Shown here one piece after another: positions 8,795 through 17,126 of a stretch of DNA of 64,000 bases. Below the pieces are notes generated by a model. The model was not told where the DNA came from. It saw nothing but the letters and a program-made list of their open reading frames with translations, and ran no database searches. Within the stretch, counting starts at the first letter, position 1. Every line of letters begins with the position of its first letter. The stretch spans positions 62,001 through 126,000 of the forward strand of contig CALLLH010000016.1 of the NCBI GenBank assembly GCA_938082505.1, written 5' to 3'. The position numbers and the translations under genes are program-made. The stretch comes from an uncultured Flavobacteriales bacterium. Lineage in GTDB: Bacteria; Bacteroidota; Bacteroidia; Flavobacteriales_D; Sanyastnellaceae.

Positions 8795-9735
8795 GCCGGT
8801 AGCAAGGGGAGCTCGAAACTCCAGATGCCCCCCGCGTGGGCGATGCCACCGTGCCGCAGCATGAAGGCAGCGTCCCAATCCTTCAATTCATCCGAAGGCA
8901 AGACGAGGGTCGCCCCTCCGTGGGAGGAAAGACGGACGGTGTGATCTTCAAAGGTCCACTCCCATTGGGTCGGTTGGGGTTCCGGTTGTTCCAGTGCACA
9001 CACGCCCAACCGCTCGGTTGCACCGAGGATCAGCATGGCGGGTACCCGGCGGAGTGCAATGGCGTCGGAGGAGAGGGGAGCACCCACAATGGCGATGGGG
9101 GGTGCCCCGAGGGCGCCGAGGACATTCGCCCACCGGTCAACATGGGAGCAGGCCTCGGCCACGGTGATGTCATCCCGGTCCGATTCCATGAAGACATGCC
9201 GCAGGTGAGCGGCGAAGGCCCCGACGACGGACGCGGCCTCCATGGGCTCTGTTTGCATGGCCGCCACGCGTGACTCGAGCCTCCGGAAGAGCACGCTGAG
9301 GTCCTCTCCTCCGCGGCGGGTGAGCATCAATGTGGATTGACACCTTCTCAGCCGCCGTTCCATGGCTTCCTGTTCGCATGCGCGCATGATCTGGTCCTGG
9401 ACGGATCCGCGCTGCTGAATGATCCAGGCCATTTCCCTTGATTCAGCTTTCCACCGCAATCGGCGCGCCTGCTCAGAGGAGCGGAGCCAAAGGAAGCCGG
9501 CGACCAATGCGGCACAGGCCAGGAATGTATTCGGAATCCAAACTGTCGGAGGGGACGCCCACAAGCCCCACATTCCCGTTGCCGTCAACAGGAGGGCCCA
9601 TCCGACGAGGGCGGGGACGGGAATTGCTGTCTCCCGCTCCCATCGGGTCGACCAGGCAATGGCGATGGCCATCGACCAGGCGGACAAGGCAAGAAAGTGG
9701 GGCAGCAACATGGTCTGATTATTCGGTACAGGCAT
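8791..9735 (-). CDS. Degenerate LytS-like membrane protein
   Basis: The 314-residue protein has three or four N-terminal membrane helices (residues 8-90), a charged coiled coil, and then a helix 'FAAHLRHVFMESDRDDITV' with the layout of the LytS dimerisation domain, followed by a beta-rich tail where the ATPase would sit. The hallmark PHFLFN phosphoacceptor motif is not found, and no N-box or glycine box is recognisable. It may be an inactive kinase homologue; this rests on helix layout only and is uncertain. The ATG at 9735 is chosen, with 9711 as alternative. It lies 11 bases behind meaB and is probably co-transcribed with it. Confidence 0.7.
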   Translation of the reverse strand: MPVPNNQTMLLPHFLALSAWSMAIAIAWSTRWERETAIPVPALVGWALLLTATGMWGLWASPPTVWIPNTFLACAALVAGFLWLRSSEQARRLRWKAESREMAWIIQQRGSVQDQIMRACEQEAMERRLRRCQSTLMLTRRGGEDLSVLFRRLESRVAAMQTEPMEAASVVGAFAAHLRHVFMESDRDDITVAEACSHVDRWANVLGALGAPPIAIVGAPLSSDAIALRRVPAMLILGATERLGVCALEQPEPQPTQWEWTFEDHTVRLSSHGGATLVLPSDELKDWDAAFMLRHGGIAHAGGIWSFELPLLPA

Positions 9736-9746
9736 CAACCTGAACC

Positions 9747-10796
9747 TCAATCTAGATCATCAAGAAGCTTTCTAACCTGTTGCACAGGAAGGATTTGTGA
9801 ATGTGGTAGGTCGGCTTGCAACCGTTTCCAGGCCGCTTCGAAATCGGGGTGCTGCCGCACCTGTCTCAAGGCTTCCCGTGCCAGCAATGAATCGAGCGCG
9901 TCCCGCCTTTGCCGGTCGCGGCGCGCCTGGAGGTGACCGCTGAGTTTCGCTTCCGAAAGCCGCCCCTCCAATTGATCCAGCAACGTTGCGATCTGACTTC
10001 TGTCCAGCGCCGAACCGACCCCGAACAGCGGTGGGGCACCATCGGCAGGGGGAGCGAGCAAGGAAAGGGCGCCCTTGTAGACCGACAGTGCGGCATGGGC
10101 TGCTTCCATGCGTTCTGCCCCGCCGTCGGCTTTGTTGACCCAGACTGCGTCGGCCCACTCGAGTATGCCCCTTTTGATGCCCTGCACGCCATCGCCACCG
10201 CCCGGAATGAGCAGCAGGAGGAACAGGTCGGTCATGCGGCGCACTTCCGTTTCACTTTGTCCGACCCCGACCGTCTCAATGAGGATGCGGTCGAAGCCTG
10301 CCGCCTCGCAGAGAATGGCCACCTCAGCCGTAGCGGCGGCGACACCCCCCAAGGTGTGTCCCGAAGGTGAAGGTCGGACGAAGGCACGCGCTTGCTGGGA
10401 CAGTTCCGACATGCGCGTCTTGTCTCCGAGCAGGCTGCCTCCCGTGCGTGAACTGCTCGGGTCCACGGCCAGCACCGCCACGGAATGGCCCCGATCGATC
10501 AACGCCATGCCGGCCGCCTCAATCCAGGTGCTCTTGCCCGCTCCGGGTACGCCCGTCACGCCATAGCGCAAAGCCTGACCGGAAGAGGCCGAGGCCGCCG
10601 CAAGCAAGGCCTCTGCAATCGGACGGTCTTGGGGTTTCTGGCTTTCCACCAGGCTGATCGCCCGCGCCAAGGCTGGTCTGTCTCCGGATTTCAGGAGGGT
10701 CAGCCAATCCTGGGCCTCCTCCCGGGGCTTGGATCGGGCCTCCCTAATGCGGGCCAGGGCGCGGTTCCGTGCTTCATTTTCGAGTTCGTTGGCCAT
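9747..10796 (-). CDS. meaB: MeaB/ArgK-type GTPase, methylmalonyl-CoA mutase chaperone
   Basis: MeaB proteins are G3E-family GTPases that protect and reload methylmalonyl-CoA mutase with its B12 cofactor. Walker A (GVPGAGKST, about residue 83), the 'DPSSSRTGGSLLGDKTRM' switch region, 'ETVGVGQSE' and the guanine-specific NKAD are all present, with a helical C-terminal dimerisation arm. Length is 349 residues, as expected. The mutase genes are not in the window. The gene is divergent from the CarboxypepD_reg-like gene, with only 31 bases between the two start codons. Confidence 0.95.
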   Translation of the reverse strand: MANELENEARNRALARIREARSKPREEAQDWLTLLKSGDRPALARAISLVESQKPQDRPIAEALLAAASASSGQALRYGVTGVPGAGKSTWIEAAGMALIDRGHSVAVLAVDPSSSRTGGSLLGDKTRMSELSQQARAFVRPSPSGHTLGGVAAATAEVAILCEAAGFDRILIETVGVGQSETEVRRMTDLFLLLLIPGGGDGVQGIKRGILEWADAVWVNKADGGAERMEAAHAALSVYKGALSLLAPPADGAPPLFGVGSALDRSQIATLLDQLEGRLSEAKLSGHLQARRDRQRRDALDSLLAREALRQVRQHPDFEAAWKRLQADLPHSQILPVQQVRKLLDDLD

Positions 10797-10803
10797 GCCG
10801 AGC

Positions 10804-10811
10804 CCAAGTTA
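10804..10811 (-). promoter_or_regulatory. Possible -7 box for meaB (TAACTTGG)
   Basis: One mismatch to TAnnTTTG, ending 7 bases before the meaB ATG. It sits in a 31-base divergent gap, so any -33 element must overlap the start of the neighbouring gene. Confidence 0.3.
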
Positions 10812-10827
10812 GCGGTAGTTTGCACGC

Positions 10828-11643
10828 ATGGTGAATCCATCATCATTCAGGTCCATCATATGGAGAGGATGCAGCTGTGCGGTCCTGCAGGGATGGGTGA
10901 TCGCATCGGTCGTGGGGCAAGGTGTGACGGGGCAGGTCCAGTCTGCGTTGAAAGACACGACGGTCGTCACCGTTCGGGGGGAGGTCCTGGGACCCGATGG
11001 AAGGGGATTGCCGGGGTGCATGATCGTCAACAGGAGCACGGGAGAAGGGAAATTCGGGAGTGCCAGCGGCAGGTTTGCCTTTTCGGTTCATCCTTCGGAT
11101 ACCCTGCAGTTTGCTTCCATCGGGTACCGCACCATTTCGAGGATCGTACCGGGGGATGGTGCGCCCGCAGGCGGCTGGTCTTGGACGGTGCACCTGGTCA
11201 GGATGTCAGTGGAAGTGGGGACCGCCGAAGTGATTGCGCCCCGCGACCTGGGCGCGATCATCCGTGACATCGAAGCCTTGGGATACGATGAGCGGGAATA
11301 CCGCACCAGTGGCATCGACGCCCTCACGAGCCCCATCACTTTTCTGTACGAGCAGTTCAACCGCCTTGAGCGCAGCAAGCGCGAGGTGGCGCGGTTGGAG
11401 AATGAGGACCGGCGCCGTGCACTGCTCAGGGAGTTATTGGGGAAATATGTGGACTATGACATCGTGGACCTCGAGGAGGGTGAATTCGATGATTTTCTCG
11501 ACTACATGGACCCCGGTGAAGCCGTGCTCAAGGCCCTGACGCAGTATGAATTCATCCTCTGGACAAGGGAGCGGTTCACCGCTTTTCAATCCCGCCGCGA
11601 AAATTTGGAGGACGTGGATTTCGAGTACCAATGGGATGACTGA
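10828..11643 (+). CDS. Secreted protein with carboxypeptidase-regulatory-like N-terminal domain
   Basis: The 271-residue protein starts with a hydrophobic stretch ending near 'VVGQGVTGQ', a probable signal peptide. Residues 45-130 match the CarboxypepD_reg-like beta-sandwich (VRGEVLGPDGRGLPG, then 'SDTLQFASIGYRTI', then 'VHLVRMSVEVGTAEVIAP'), well known in Bacteroidota outer-membrane and periplasmic proteins. The C-terminal half is helical and acidic (DLEEGEFDDFLDYMDPGEA) and carries no recognised domain. Function is unknown. The gene is convergent with the small membrane protein gene, 15 bases apart. Confidence 0.82.
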   Translation: MVNPSSFRSIIWRGCSCAVLQGWVIASVVGQGVTGQVQSALKDTTVVTVRGEVLGPDGRGLPGCMIVNRSTGEGKFGSASGRFAFSVHPSDTLQFASIGYRTISRIVPGDGAPAGGWSWTVHLVRMSVEVGTAEVIAPRDLGAIIRDIEALGYDEREYRTSGIDALTSPITFLYEQFNRLERSKREVARLENEDRRRALLRELLGKYVDYDIVDLEEGEFDDFLDYMDPGEAVLKALTQYEFILWTRERFTAFQSRRENLEDVDFEYQWDD

Positions 11644-11658
11644 CCCATCGGACGGGCG

Positions 11659-12000
11659 TCATTCGAGGTAGGCAGAATCCAGATAGAAGGTGAATGCCTT
11701 GAAGACGAATCCGGCCAAGGACAGCGCCACGCAGGTCACTCGGAGGTTGCGCCTCCGCTGCTCGTAGGCATCGAACCGCACAACAAGGTCCACGAATATG
11801 GAGAGGGCGGCGATGGCTTCGAACAGCGTGACCCATCCACGCCGTTGGTCGATGAAGGCCATGACATGGTGAGCCCAGCGACCTGCTTGGCCATCTCCCA
11901 GCATGACATCGACGAGAAAGACGGTGTTGTACCCCACCAACAGGACGAGGCTGACGTCAATCAACCATTGTTCACTCCCGGATTCCTCCTTTTCCTGCAT
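11659..12000 (-). CDS. Small four-helix-type membrane protein
   Basis: The 113-residue protein has hydrophobic segments at about 13-33, 52-70 and 90-108 and a basic loop (YEQRRRNLRVT), in the style of an integral inner-membrane protein. No family is recognised. The ATG at 12000 is preceded by a promoter-like TAATTTCG box. Confidence 0.65.
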   Translation of the reverse strand: MQEKEESGSEQWLIDVSLVLLVGYNTVFLVDVMLGDGQAGRWAHHVMAFIDQRRGWVTLFEAIAALSIFVDLVVRFDAYEQRRRNLRVTCVALSLAGFVFKAFTFYLDSAYLE

Positions 12001-12004
12001 GGGG

Positions 12005-12037
12005 CGAAATTACGTTCGACCGGGCGCGGCACCCCAA
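12005..12037 (-). promoter_or_regulatory. Promoter-like element for the small membrane protein gene
   Basis: Minus-strand TTG (plus 12035-12037), 22-base spacer, TAATTTCG (plus 12005-12012, one mismatch to TAnnTTTG). The ATG follows after 4 bases. Confidence 0.4.
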
Positions 12038-12095
12038 GGTGTCTTCTTGGAGTGGTGCACAACAAATCGGGACTTAACTTCGTTGGTTCCCCGTT

Positions 12096-12335
12096 ATGCC
12101 GAATCCGAGCCCAACCAAAATCAAAGGCGGTGCCGTTCATGTGCGCACGGCCTCCCTGGATGCCGAACAGCTTCAACGTCATGCTAAACTGCAACGGATG
12201 TTCGTGGTGACCATGGGCTGCCTCTGGTTGTTGGCTTTTGCTAGCGGATGCAGCCGGAATTCCAAGAATTGCAGTGCCTATGATGGAGTGCAACTTGAGC
12301 GCTGTGTGGAATTCGCCGAGCCCTCCGTGGACTGA
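12096..12335 (+). CDS. Small single-pass membrane protein, hypothetical
   Basis: A 79-residue reading frame with one hydrophobic helix (residues 35-51, MFVVTMGCLWLLAFASGC) flanked by a basic N-terminal part and a short polar tail with two cysteines (NCSAYDG, ERCVEF). It fills an otherwise empty interval between divergent and convergent neighbours, and TAACTTCG at 12075-12082 could serve as a -7 box. No family is recognised. Its short length leaves real doubt. Confidence 0.45.
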   Translation: MPNPSPTKIKGGAVHVRTASLDAEQLQRHAKLQRMFVVTMGCLWLLAFASGCSRNSKNCSAYDGVQLERCVEFAEPSVD

Positions 12336-12344
12336 TCCACGGCT

Positions 12345-14054
12345 TCAGAACTGGAAATAGATGAAGGGTGTTCCGCCGGCCGAAAGGATGGCCGAGGCGA
12401 CGCACACGGCAAGGATGGCACATCCAATCTGAGCGCCGAGTGGCGCATGGATGTAGGCGTTCCTGTATCGATTCTTGGTGCGGGTGGGCAACAGGTGGAT
12501 GGCATAGCCGATCCCCATGACCGCAAATACATGGCTGTAGTGGTGCAGGACCTCCTGGACGACAACGAGGGGGGTGGATTCGACCAATTTTGTCAGGATG
12601 AGGTTGGCCTTGTCCCATTCGCCCAGCATGTCGTGTTCGGTGCCGAATGTGGCCCAGGTCGTATGCGAAGCACTGCGGAACCAGATGCGCGTGAACGTGA
12701 TGAAATGGAAAGTGAGTCCGACCGCGATGGCTTTTTTCCAGAAGGTGTCCTTGGCCTCCCAAGGGCTCACCTTGCGCCACAGTTTGTACACCGTGATGCC
12801 CAGTCCATTGAGGCCGCCCCAGATGATGAAATTCCAGCCGGCGCCATGCCACAGCCCGCCGAGCAGCATGGTCATCCAAATGTTGATGTTGGTGGTGACC
12901 CAACGGTGGAATGCCGGAATGCGGGCCATGGCGACCGTGGCGGTGAGGACCACCCCCGCAATGCTGCCGAGGACCCTCGGCTCCGGCCACATCAGGGCGA
13001 CGAATGTGAGCAGAAAAACGCCGCAGATGGCAGTGAACCAGGAAGCCTTCCGATTGCCACCCATGGGGATGTAGAGGTAATCCTTGAGCCAACCTGACAG
13101 GCTCATGTGCCATCGCTTCCAGAAATTCCCACAGCTGTCTGCCTTGTATGGGCTGTTGAAGTTCTGGGGAAGGTGATACCCCATCAGCAGGGCCACACCG
13201 ATGGCCATGTCCGTGTATCCGCTGAAATCGGCATAGACCTGCAGCGAATATCCATACATGGCCATGAGGACCTCCAGACCACTGTGGGCTTCAGGTTGGG
13301 CGAAAACGCGATCGTTGAAGTTCACCGCAATCCAATCGGCGAGGAGCACTTTCTTGAGCAGTCCATTCAGGATCCAGAATCCTGCCCGGCCAATGGTCTC
13401 GCGCGTGACGGCGCGGGGGGTGAGGATTTGAGGGATGAAATCCGCCGCCCGAACGATGGGGCCCGCCACGAGTTGGGGAAAAAAGGACACGTAGAAACCG
13501 AAATCCGTGAGCCGCTTGAGGGGCGCGACGAGGCCACGGTGGATGTCGACCGTATAGCTGATGGTCTGGAAAGTGTAGAAGCTGATGCCCACCGGCAACA
13601 GGATCCGGTCCACCGACCAGGAGGAGCTTGTGGCCGCATTCACGCCGATGGCGAGCCAATTTCGCGGAATGATGTGGCTCCCTGTGGCCGCATTCCACGA
13701 TTCCGTGAGGAAATAGGTGTATTTGAAATAGAACAGGACAGACAGGTTCAGGATGATGCTGACCGCAAGCCAAGCGTTCCGTCTTCCGCTGGCTGAGTTG
13801 GAGGCAATGCGGTGCCCGATGAAATGGTCGCTGACCGTGGAGAAGACGAGGATCAGAAAGAACCAGCCCGAGGTCTTCCAATAGAACAACAGGCTTGCCG
13901 CCAGAAGCCAGATGTGGCGCAGCGATCGCTGACGGTCCCGGTGCAGGAGAGCGTCCACCGCGAGCACTGCAAGCAGGAAGAGCCAGAAGGAACCATCGAG
14001 GAAGGTCCACGGCGAGCGCGCATCATGGTCGAGAAAGCTCCAGAAGGCATTCAT
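12345..14054 (-). CDS. MBOAT-family O-acyltransferase (AlgI/PatA type)
   Basis: Membrane-bound O-acyltransferases move acyl (usually acetyl) groups across the inner membrane to sugars. This 569-residue protein has about ten to twelve membrane helices and the family core: 'MPVGISFYTFQTISYTVD'-like entry (LPVGISFYTFQTISYTVDI), WKRWHMSLSGWLKDYLYIP, and GLWHGAGWNF with the catalytic-type His403. It is the last gene of a four-gene minus-strand operon; its ATG overlaps the stop of the upstream SGNH gene by 4 bases. The pairing with SGNH proteins matches alginate (AlgI/AlgJ/AlgX) and peptidoglycan (PatA/PatB) O-acetylation systems. The acceptor glycan is not shown by sequence. Confidence 0.93.
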   Translation of the reverse strand: MNAFWSFLDHDARSPWTFLDGSFWLFLLAVLAVDALLHRDRQRSLRHIWLLAASLLFYWKTSGWFFLILVFSTVSDHFIGHRIASNSASGRRNAWLAVSIILNLSVLFYFKYTYFLTESWNAATGSHIIPRNWLAIGVNAATSSSWSVDRILLPVGISFYTFQTISYTVDIHRGLVAPLKRLTDFGFYVSFFPQLVAGPIVRAADFIPQILTPRAVTRETIGRAGFWILNGLLKKVLLADWIAVNFNDRVFAQPEAHSGLEVLMAMYGYSLQVYADFSGYTDMAIGVALLMGYHLPQNFNSPYKADSCGNFWKRWHMSLSGWLKDYLYIPMGGNRKASWFTAICGVFLLTFVALMWPEPRVLGSIAGVVLTATVAMARIPAFHRWVTTNINIWMTMLLGGLWHGAGWNFIIWGGLNGLGITVYKLWRKVSPWEAKDTFWKKAIAVGLTFHFITFTRIWFRSASHTTWATFGTEHDMLGEWDKANLILTKLVESTPLVVVQEVLHHYSHVFAVMGIGYAIHLLPTRTKNRYRNAYIHAPLGAQIGCAILAVCVASAILSAGGTPFIYFQF

Positions 14055-15394
14055 GGCATTCCGACTGCAAAGGGGATGGAAGCGCGGACCAGAAGCTCAT
14101 ACAGCAGTTCGCCCATGAGCACATAGCCGTCCCTTCTCATGTGCAGGCGATCGGCAGCGGCATATCCGATTTCACCGAGGCGTTCGATGGAACCGGGCCC
14201 GCCGAGATGGCCATACAGGTCCCAGCAGGCCACCTGCTCGGATTCCACAAGCTCCAGCATGACCTCCCGTACCGCCGCCGCATTGGGGTTGTGTTTGTGC
14301 CGATAGTGACTGTCGTTGTTTGTCACGAGCAGGATGTCGACCCCGGGCACAGCGCGGCGGATCGCCTGGATAAGGGATTGGTAATGTTCCTTGAAGCGCT
14401 CAGCGCTGAACCTGGAGGGGGGCATGTGGGCGTCGTTGATGCCCCAGGCGAGGACCGCCAGATCGGGATTGACGGCGCTGAGCTGCGCAGGAAAATGGGG
14501 GTTGCGCAACCAGGACGTGGAGTTGGCACCATTTGCCCCGAGATCGTGGAAGATGAGGTCGGCGCCGTCAGGAATCCACTCCACACCTTGCAGGGCGGCT
14601 GCGCCGGCTGCGCTGGCCCACAGCTCAACCGTGTCGGGCAGGACAATGCCTTCCGCCCAGGTCCATTGCACAATGCCGGTGGAGCCGAGCAACGAGGTGT
14701 CCTGAAGCCATCCTTCAGCGGGGTCCGGGCGCCAGTTCACGACGCTGTCGGGTGGTGATAGGACGCGGAAGGTCGAGGCGCATTGTTCGCCAGCGGGCGA
14801 CCCCGTCCAGCAAGAGACGGTCGCCGCACCGGCGCAGGACGCCTCAACACCGGTGATGCCCCAGCTTCCTTCATGTCGCCTGTTGGCGCAGGATTGCATG
14901 CTGAATTGGACCGGAGACGTCCATCCGCGCTCAGGGGGGCCATTGCTGCCCACGAGCCTGTACGGGGCGTGAATGCCGCGACCGATCACAAGTCCCGGCC
15001 GGTCCTGAGCGAGCCGGTTCCGGAAGGACCAACCGATGCGTCCGGCCTGCACATGTGATCCGCCGAAATGGACGATTTGTAAGGGACCTTCACCGGACGC
15101 GGTCCCCGATTCAGCCGAAACCGGACCATCGAACAGCAGACGGCCCCAGACCTCGAGGAAGGAGGCCATGTGCCCGCTTCCATGCAGTGCCTGTTCCATT
15201 GGGCCCAGATGCCACAGTTCATCCGCCCTGTGAACATCCCCCCGGACCAATGTGGCGCCGATGGCGCCCTGGTCCGATTCCGTGGCGGCGGAATCCCGCT
15301 GTCCATGCGCGGGCATCGCGAGGCAGCCTATCGCTGAGAGAGCCGCGAGATACCGGATTCCAACCAGTCCGGGGAAGGAATCAACCAGGGCCAT
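14051..15394 (-). CDS. SGNH/GDSL-type hydrolase or acetyltransferase, second copy
   Basis: The 447-residue exported protein opens with a hydrophobic signal (GIRYLAALSAIGCLAMPAHG). Block I reads VHFGGSHVQAGRI with the putative nucleophile Ser113, so GGS stands where GDS is usual. Block III is 'LAWGINDAH' and block V contains Asp415 and His418 (ADRLH). About 170 residues with two or more beta-strand pairs and four cysteines are inserted between blocks I and III, as in enzymes such as Ape1 that carry a carbohydrate-binding module there. The start at 15394 overlaps the previous gene by 14 bases. It likely acts in the periplasm on an acetylated glycan, either removing or transferring acetyl from the MBOAT partner. 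Confidence 0.85.
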   Translation of the reverse strand: MALVDSFPGLVGIRYLAALSAIGCLAMPAHGQRDSAATESDQGAIGATLVRGDVHRADELWHLGPMEQALHGSGHMASFLEVWGRLLFDGPVSAESGTASGEGPLQIVHFGGSHVQAGRIGWSFRNRLAQDRPGLVIGRGIHAPYRLVGSNGPPERGWTSPVQFSMQSCANRRHEGSWGITGVEASCAGAATVSCWTGSPAGEQCASTFRVLSPPDSVVNWRPDPAEGWLQDTSLLGSTGIVQWTWAEGIVLPDTVELWASAAGAAALQGVEWIPDGADLIFHDLGANGANSTSWLRNPHFPAQLSAVNPDLAVLAWGINDAHMPPSRFSAERFKEHYQSLIQAIRRAVPGVDILLVTNNDSHYRHKHNPNAAAVREVMLELVESEQVACWDLYGHLGGPGSIERLGEIGYAAADRLHMRRDGYVLMGELLYELLVRASIPFAVGMP

Positions 15395-17126
15395 GCAGCT
15401 GCAATTGAGGGCGTGCCTGACTGGTTGCGGGAAGAGGGCGTGCGGCCTGTTGATGCAAAGTGTCCGGGGCGGGCTTGGCCCAGTGCTGTTTCCATTCCCC
15501 GTAAGCCGCGAGGAATGACCGGTCGAGCAAAGTCCCGACCTGCTTGGCTCCGTGCGGGGTGAAGTGGACATGGTCCGGACCTGCAAGCGGGGGCGCGCTG
15601 GCGACCCAGGCGGGCATGCTGCCCGCCCCCCCCATGACGTCGAACAGGTCCCAAAACGCCGCACCTTCTTCCATTGCTGCTTTTTTGAGGGCATCCCTGA
15701 TGTCTGTGAGGAACGGGTAGGTGGTCCATTCCAGTCCCCTTTTCTCGGACATGTCGGAGGGCCCGATCACAAGAATGGCCGCTTCGGGCAACACCTGATG
15801 GAAGAGGCGGATCTGACTCGAAAACCAGCCGGCATAGCGGTCAGCATCAGCCCGGTCCTTGCAATAGGGGACCATGTTGCCTCCGAATTGGAGGATCACG
15901 AGATGGGGAGCCACGGTCCGGAGCTGCCGGGTGAAGAGGGGGCGCTCGAGCCGTCGGAACAAAGTGCCGGAACTCCCCCTCATCGGAATGCCGTGCCATT
16001 GAACGCCCTCACCGATGGGCTCTATGGCGAAGATCCTCGGGGGAATGCCGGAAAAGCACAATTCCGAGGGTGCGAAAGTCCTGTGGACCGTGTCCATGGG
16101 CGAAGGGAACAGGGTGATGGCGGAAGGCGGGGCGCCGGCGGTCAACGTATCGACCGGATGGCCGTCCAACAGCAGGGGGCAGGTCATGCCCACGGAATCA
16201 TGCCAGAGCCGAAGGCCATTCCATCGGCCGAATTGAACATGGTTTCGGTTCTCCGGTGCAATGGTCAGGCAATTGAAGCCGGACGCGCTGTCTGAAATGG
16301 AGGCATAACAGGCCAACAGGCCGTATCGCTCGTCGCGGTCGGTGGTGTCCCTCCGACCATAGCGCGTGTGCCGTTCCCATGCGCCCTCATGGGATTGCTC
16401 CACTGCAAAACTCTGCACGAGTGGAACGGCGGCCTGCAAGCCGGGACCATGGCCGCCCCATCTGCGTTGCCATGCATTGCGCATGACGCCGGAGATGCGG
16501 TCACCTTCGATCTGGCTGTCCCCATAATGGAGGACCTCGACCTGACCGTGTTCATCCAAACCGGAGAAGAGCCGCCCGAACGCGGGTCGGGCCTCCGTCG
16601 GGATGGACATCATCAAGGCCGATGGCAGCGCCTGTGCATCGGGAGCTACGGCAATGGGCCGCTTGGGTGAAGGAAGGAACCCCTCTTTCCGATGGGGCCC
16701 CGACGGTGCCGGACCGATGACGCTCGTCGTGTCGCCGTTCGGGACGGCGGGGGCCATGACCAGGACATCCTGGACACCCCCCGTGTCTTCCCGGGCGGCG
16801 GACACGGCACTGTCCGGGATCTGTTCAGCCGGATGTTCCCCCGGCAAATCTTGTCCGTTCGATGTGGCCTCCTCCCAATCTGAGTCATACCCCGCAAGGA
16901 GCGCTGCGACATCTTCCGGACTCCAGGAGTCCTGCTCCCCGTCTTCAGCATGGGTGCCCATGAGCTTGGAGAAGGCACTGGGCAATTGGACCTCGATGCG
17001 CATCCCGAACAGGTCGATGCCCCCCGGGGGCATCGCCGATACAATCAGAACGGCAGCAATCCCGACAACAGCAAGGGCCAGCGCACCCATCCAACGGGCA
17101 TCTCGATCCTTTCCATGTTCGGTCAT
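15381..17126 (-). CDS. Membrane-anchored SGNH/GDSL-type hydrolase or acetyltransferase, first copy
   Basis: The 581-residue protein has one N-terminal membrane helix (residues 12-34), a low-complexity Pro/Ser/Asp linker to about residue 170, then the SGNH domain. Block I is LHYGDSQIEGDRI with Ser204; block III 'LVILQFGGNMV'; block V has Asp518 and His521 (DHVH). As in the next gene, about 200 residues are inserted between blocks I and III. It should face the periplasm. Its ATG overlaps the stop of the LysM gene by 4 bases, pointing to translational coupling. With its sister SGNH protein and the MBOAT it forms a plausible O-acetylation machine; whether it is a transferase or an esterase cannot be read from sequence. 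Confidence 0.86.
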   Translation of the reverse strand: MTEHGKDRDARWMGALALAVVGIAAVLIVSAMPPGGIDLFGMRIEVQLPSAFSKLMGTHAEDGEQDSWSPEDVAALLAGYDSDWEEATSNGQDLPGEHPAEQIPDSAVSAAREDTGGVQDVLVMAPAVPNGDTTSVIGPAPSGPHRKEGFLPSPKRPIAVAPDAQALPSALMMSIPTEARPAFGRLFSGLDEHGQVEVLHYGDSQIEGDRISGVMRNAWQRRWGGHGPGLQAAVPLVQSFAVEQSHEGAWERHTRYGRRDTTDRDERYGLLACYASISDSASGFNCLTIAPENRNHVQFGRWNGLRLWHDSVGMTCPLLLDGHPVDTLTAGAPPSAITLFPSPMDTVHRTFAPSELCFSGIPPRIFAIEPIGEGVQWHGIPMRGSSGTLFRRLERPLFTRQLRTVAPHLVILQFGGNMVPYCKDRADADRYAGWFSSQIRLFHQVLPEAAILVIGPSDMSEKRGLEWTTYPFLTDIRDALKKAAMEEGAAFWDLFDVMGGAGSMPAWVASAPPLAGPDHVHFTPHGAKQVGTLLDRSFLAAYGEWKQHWAKPAPDTLHQQAARPLPATSQARPQLQLHGPG

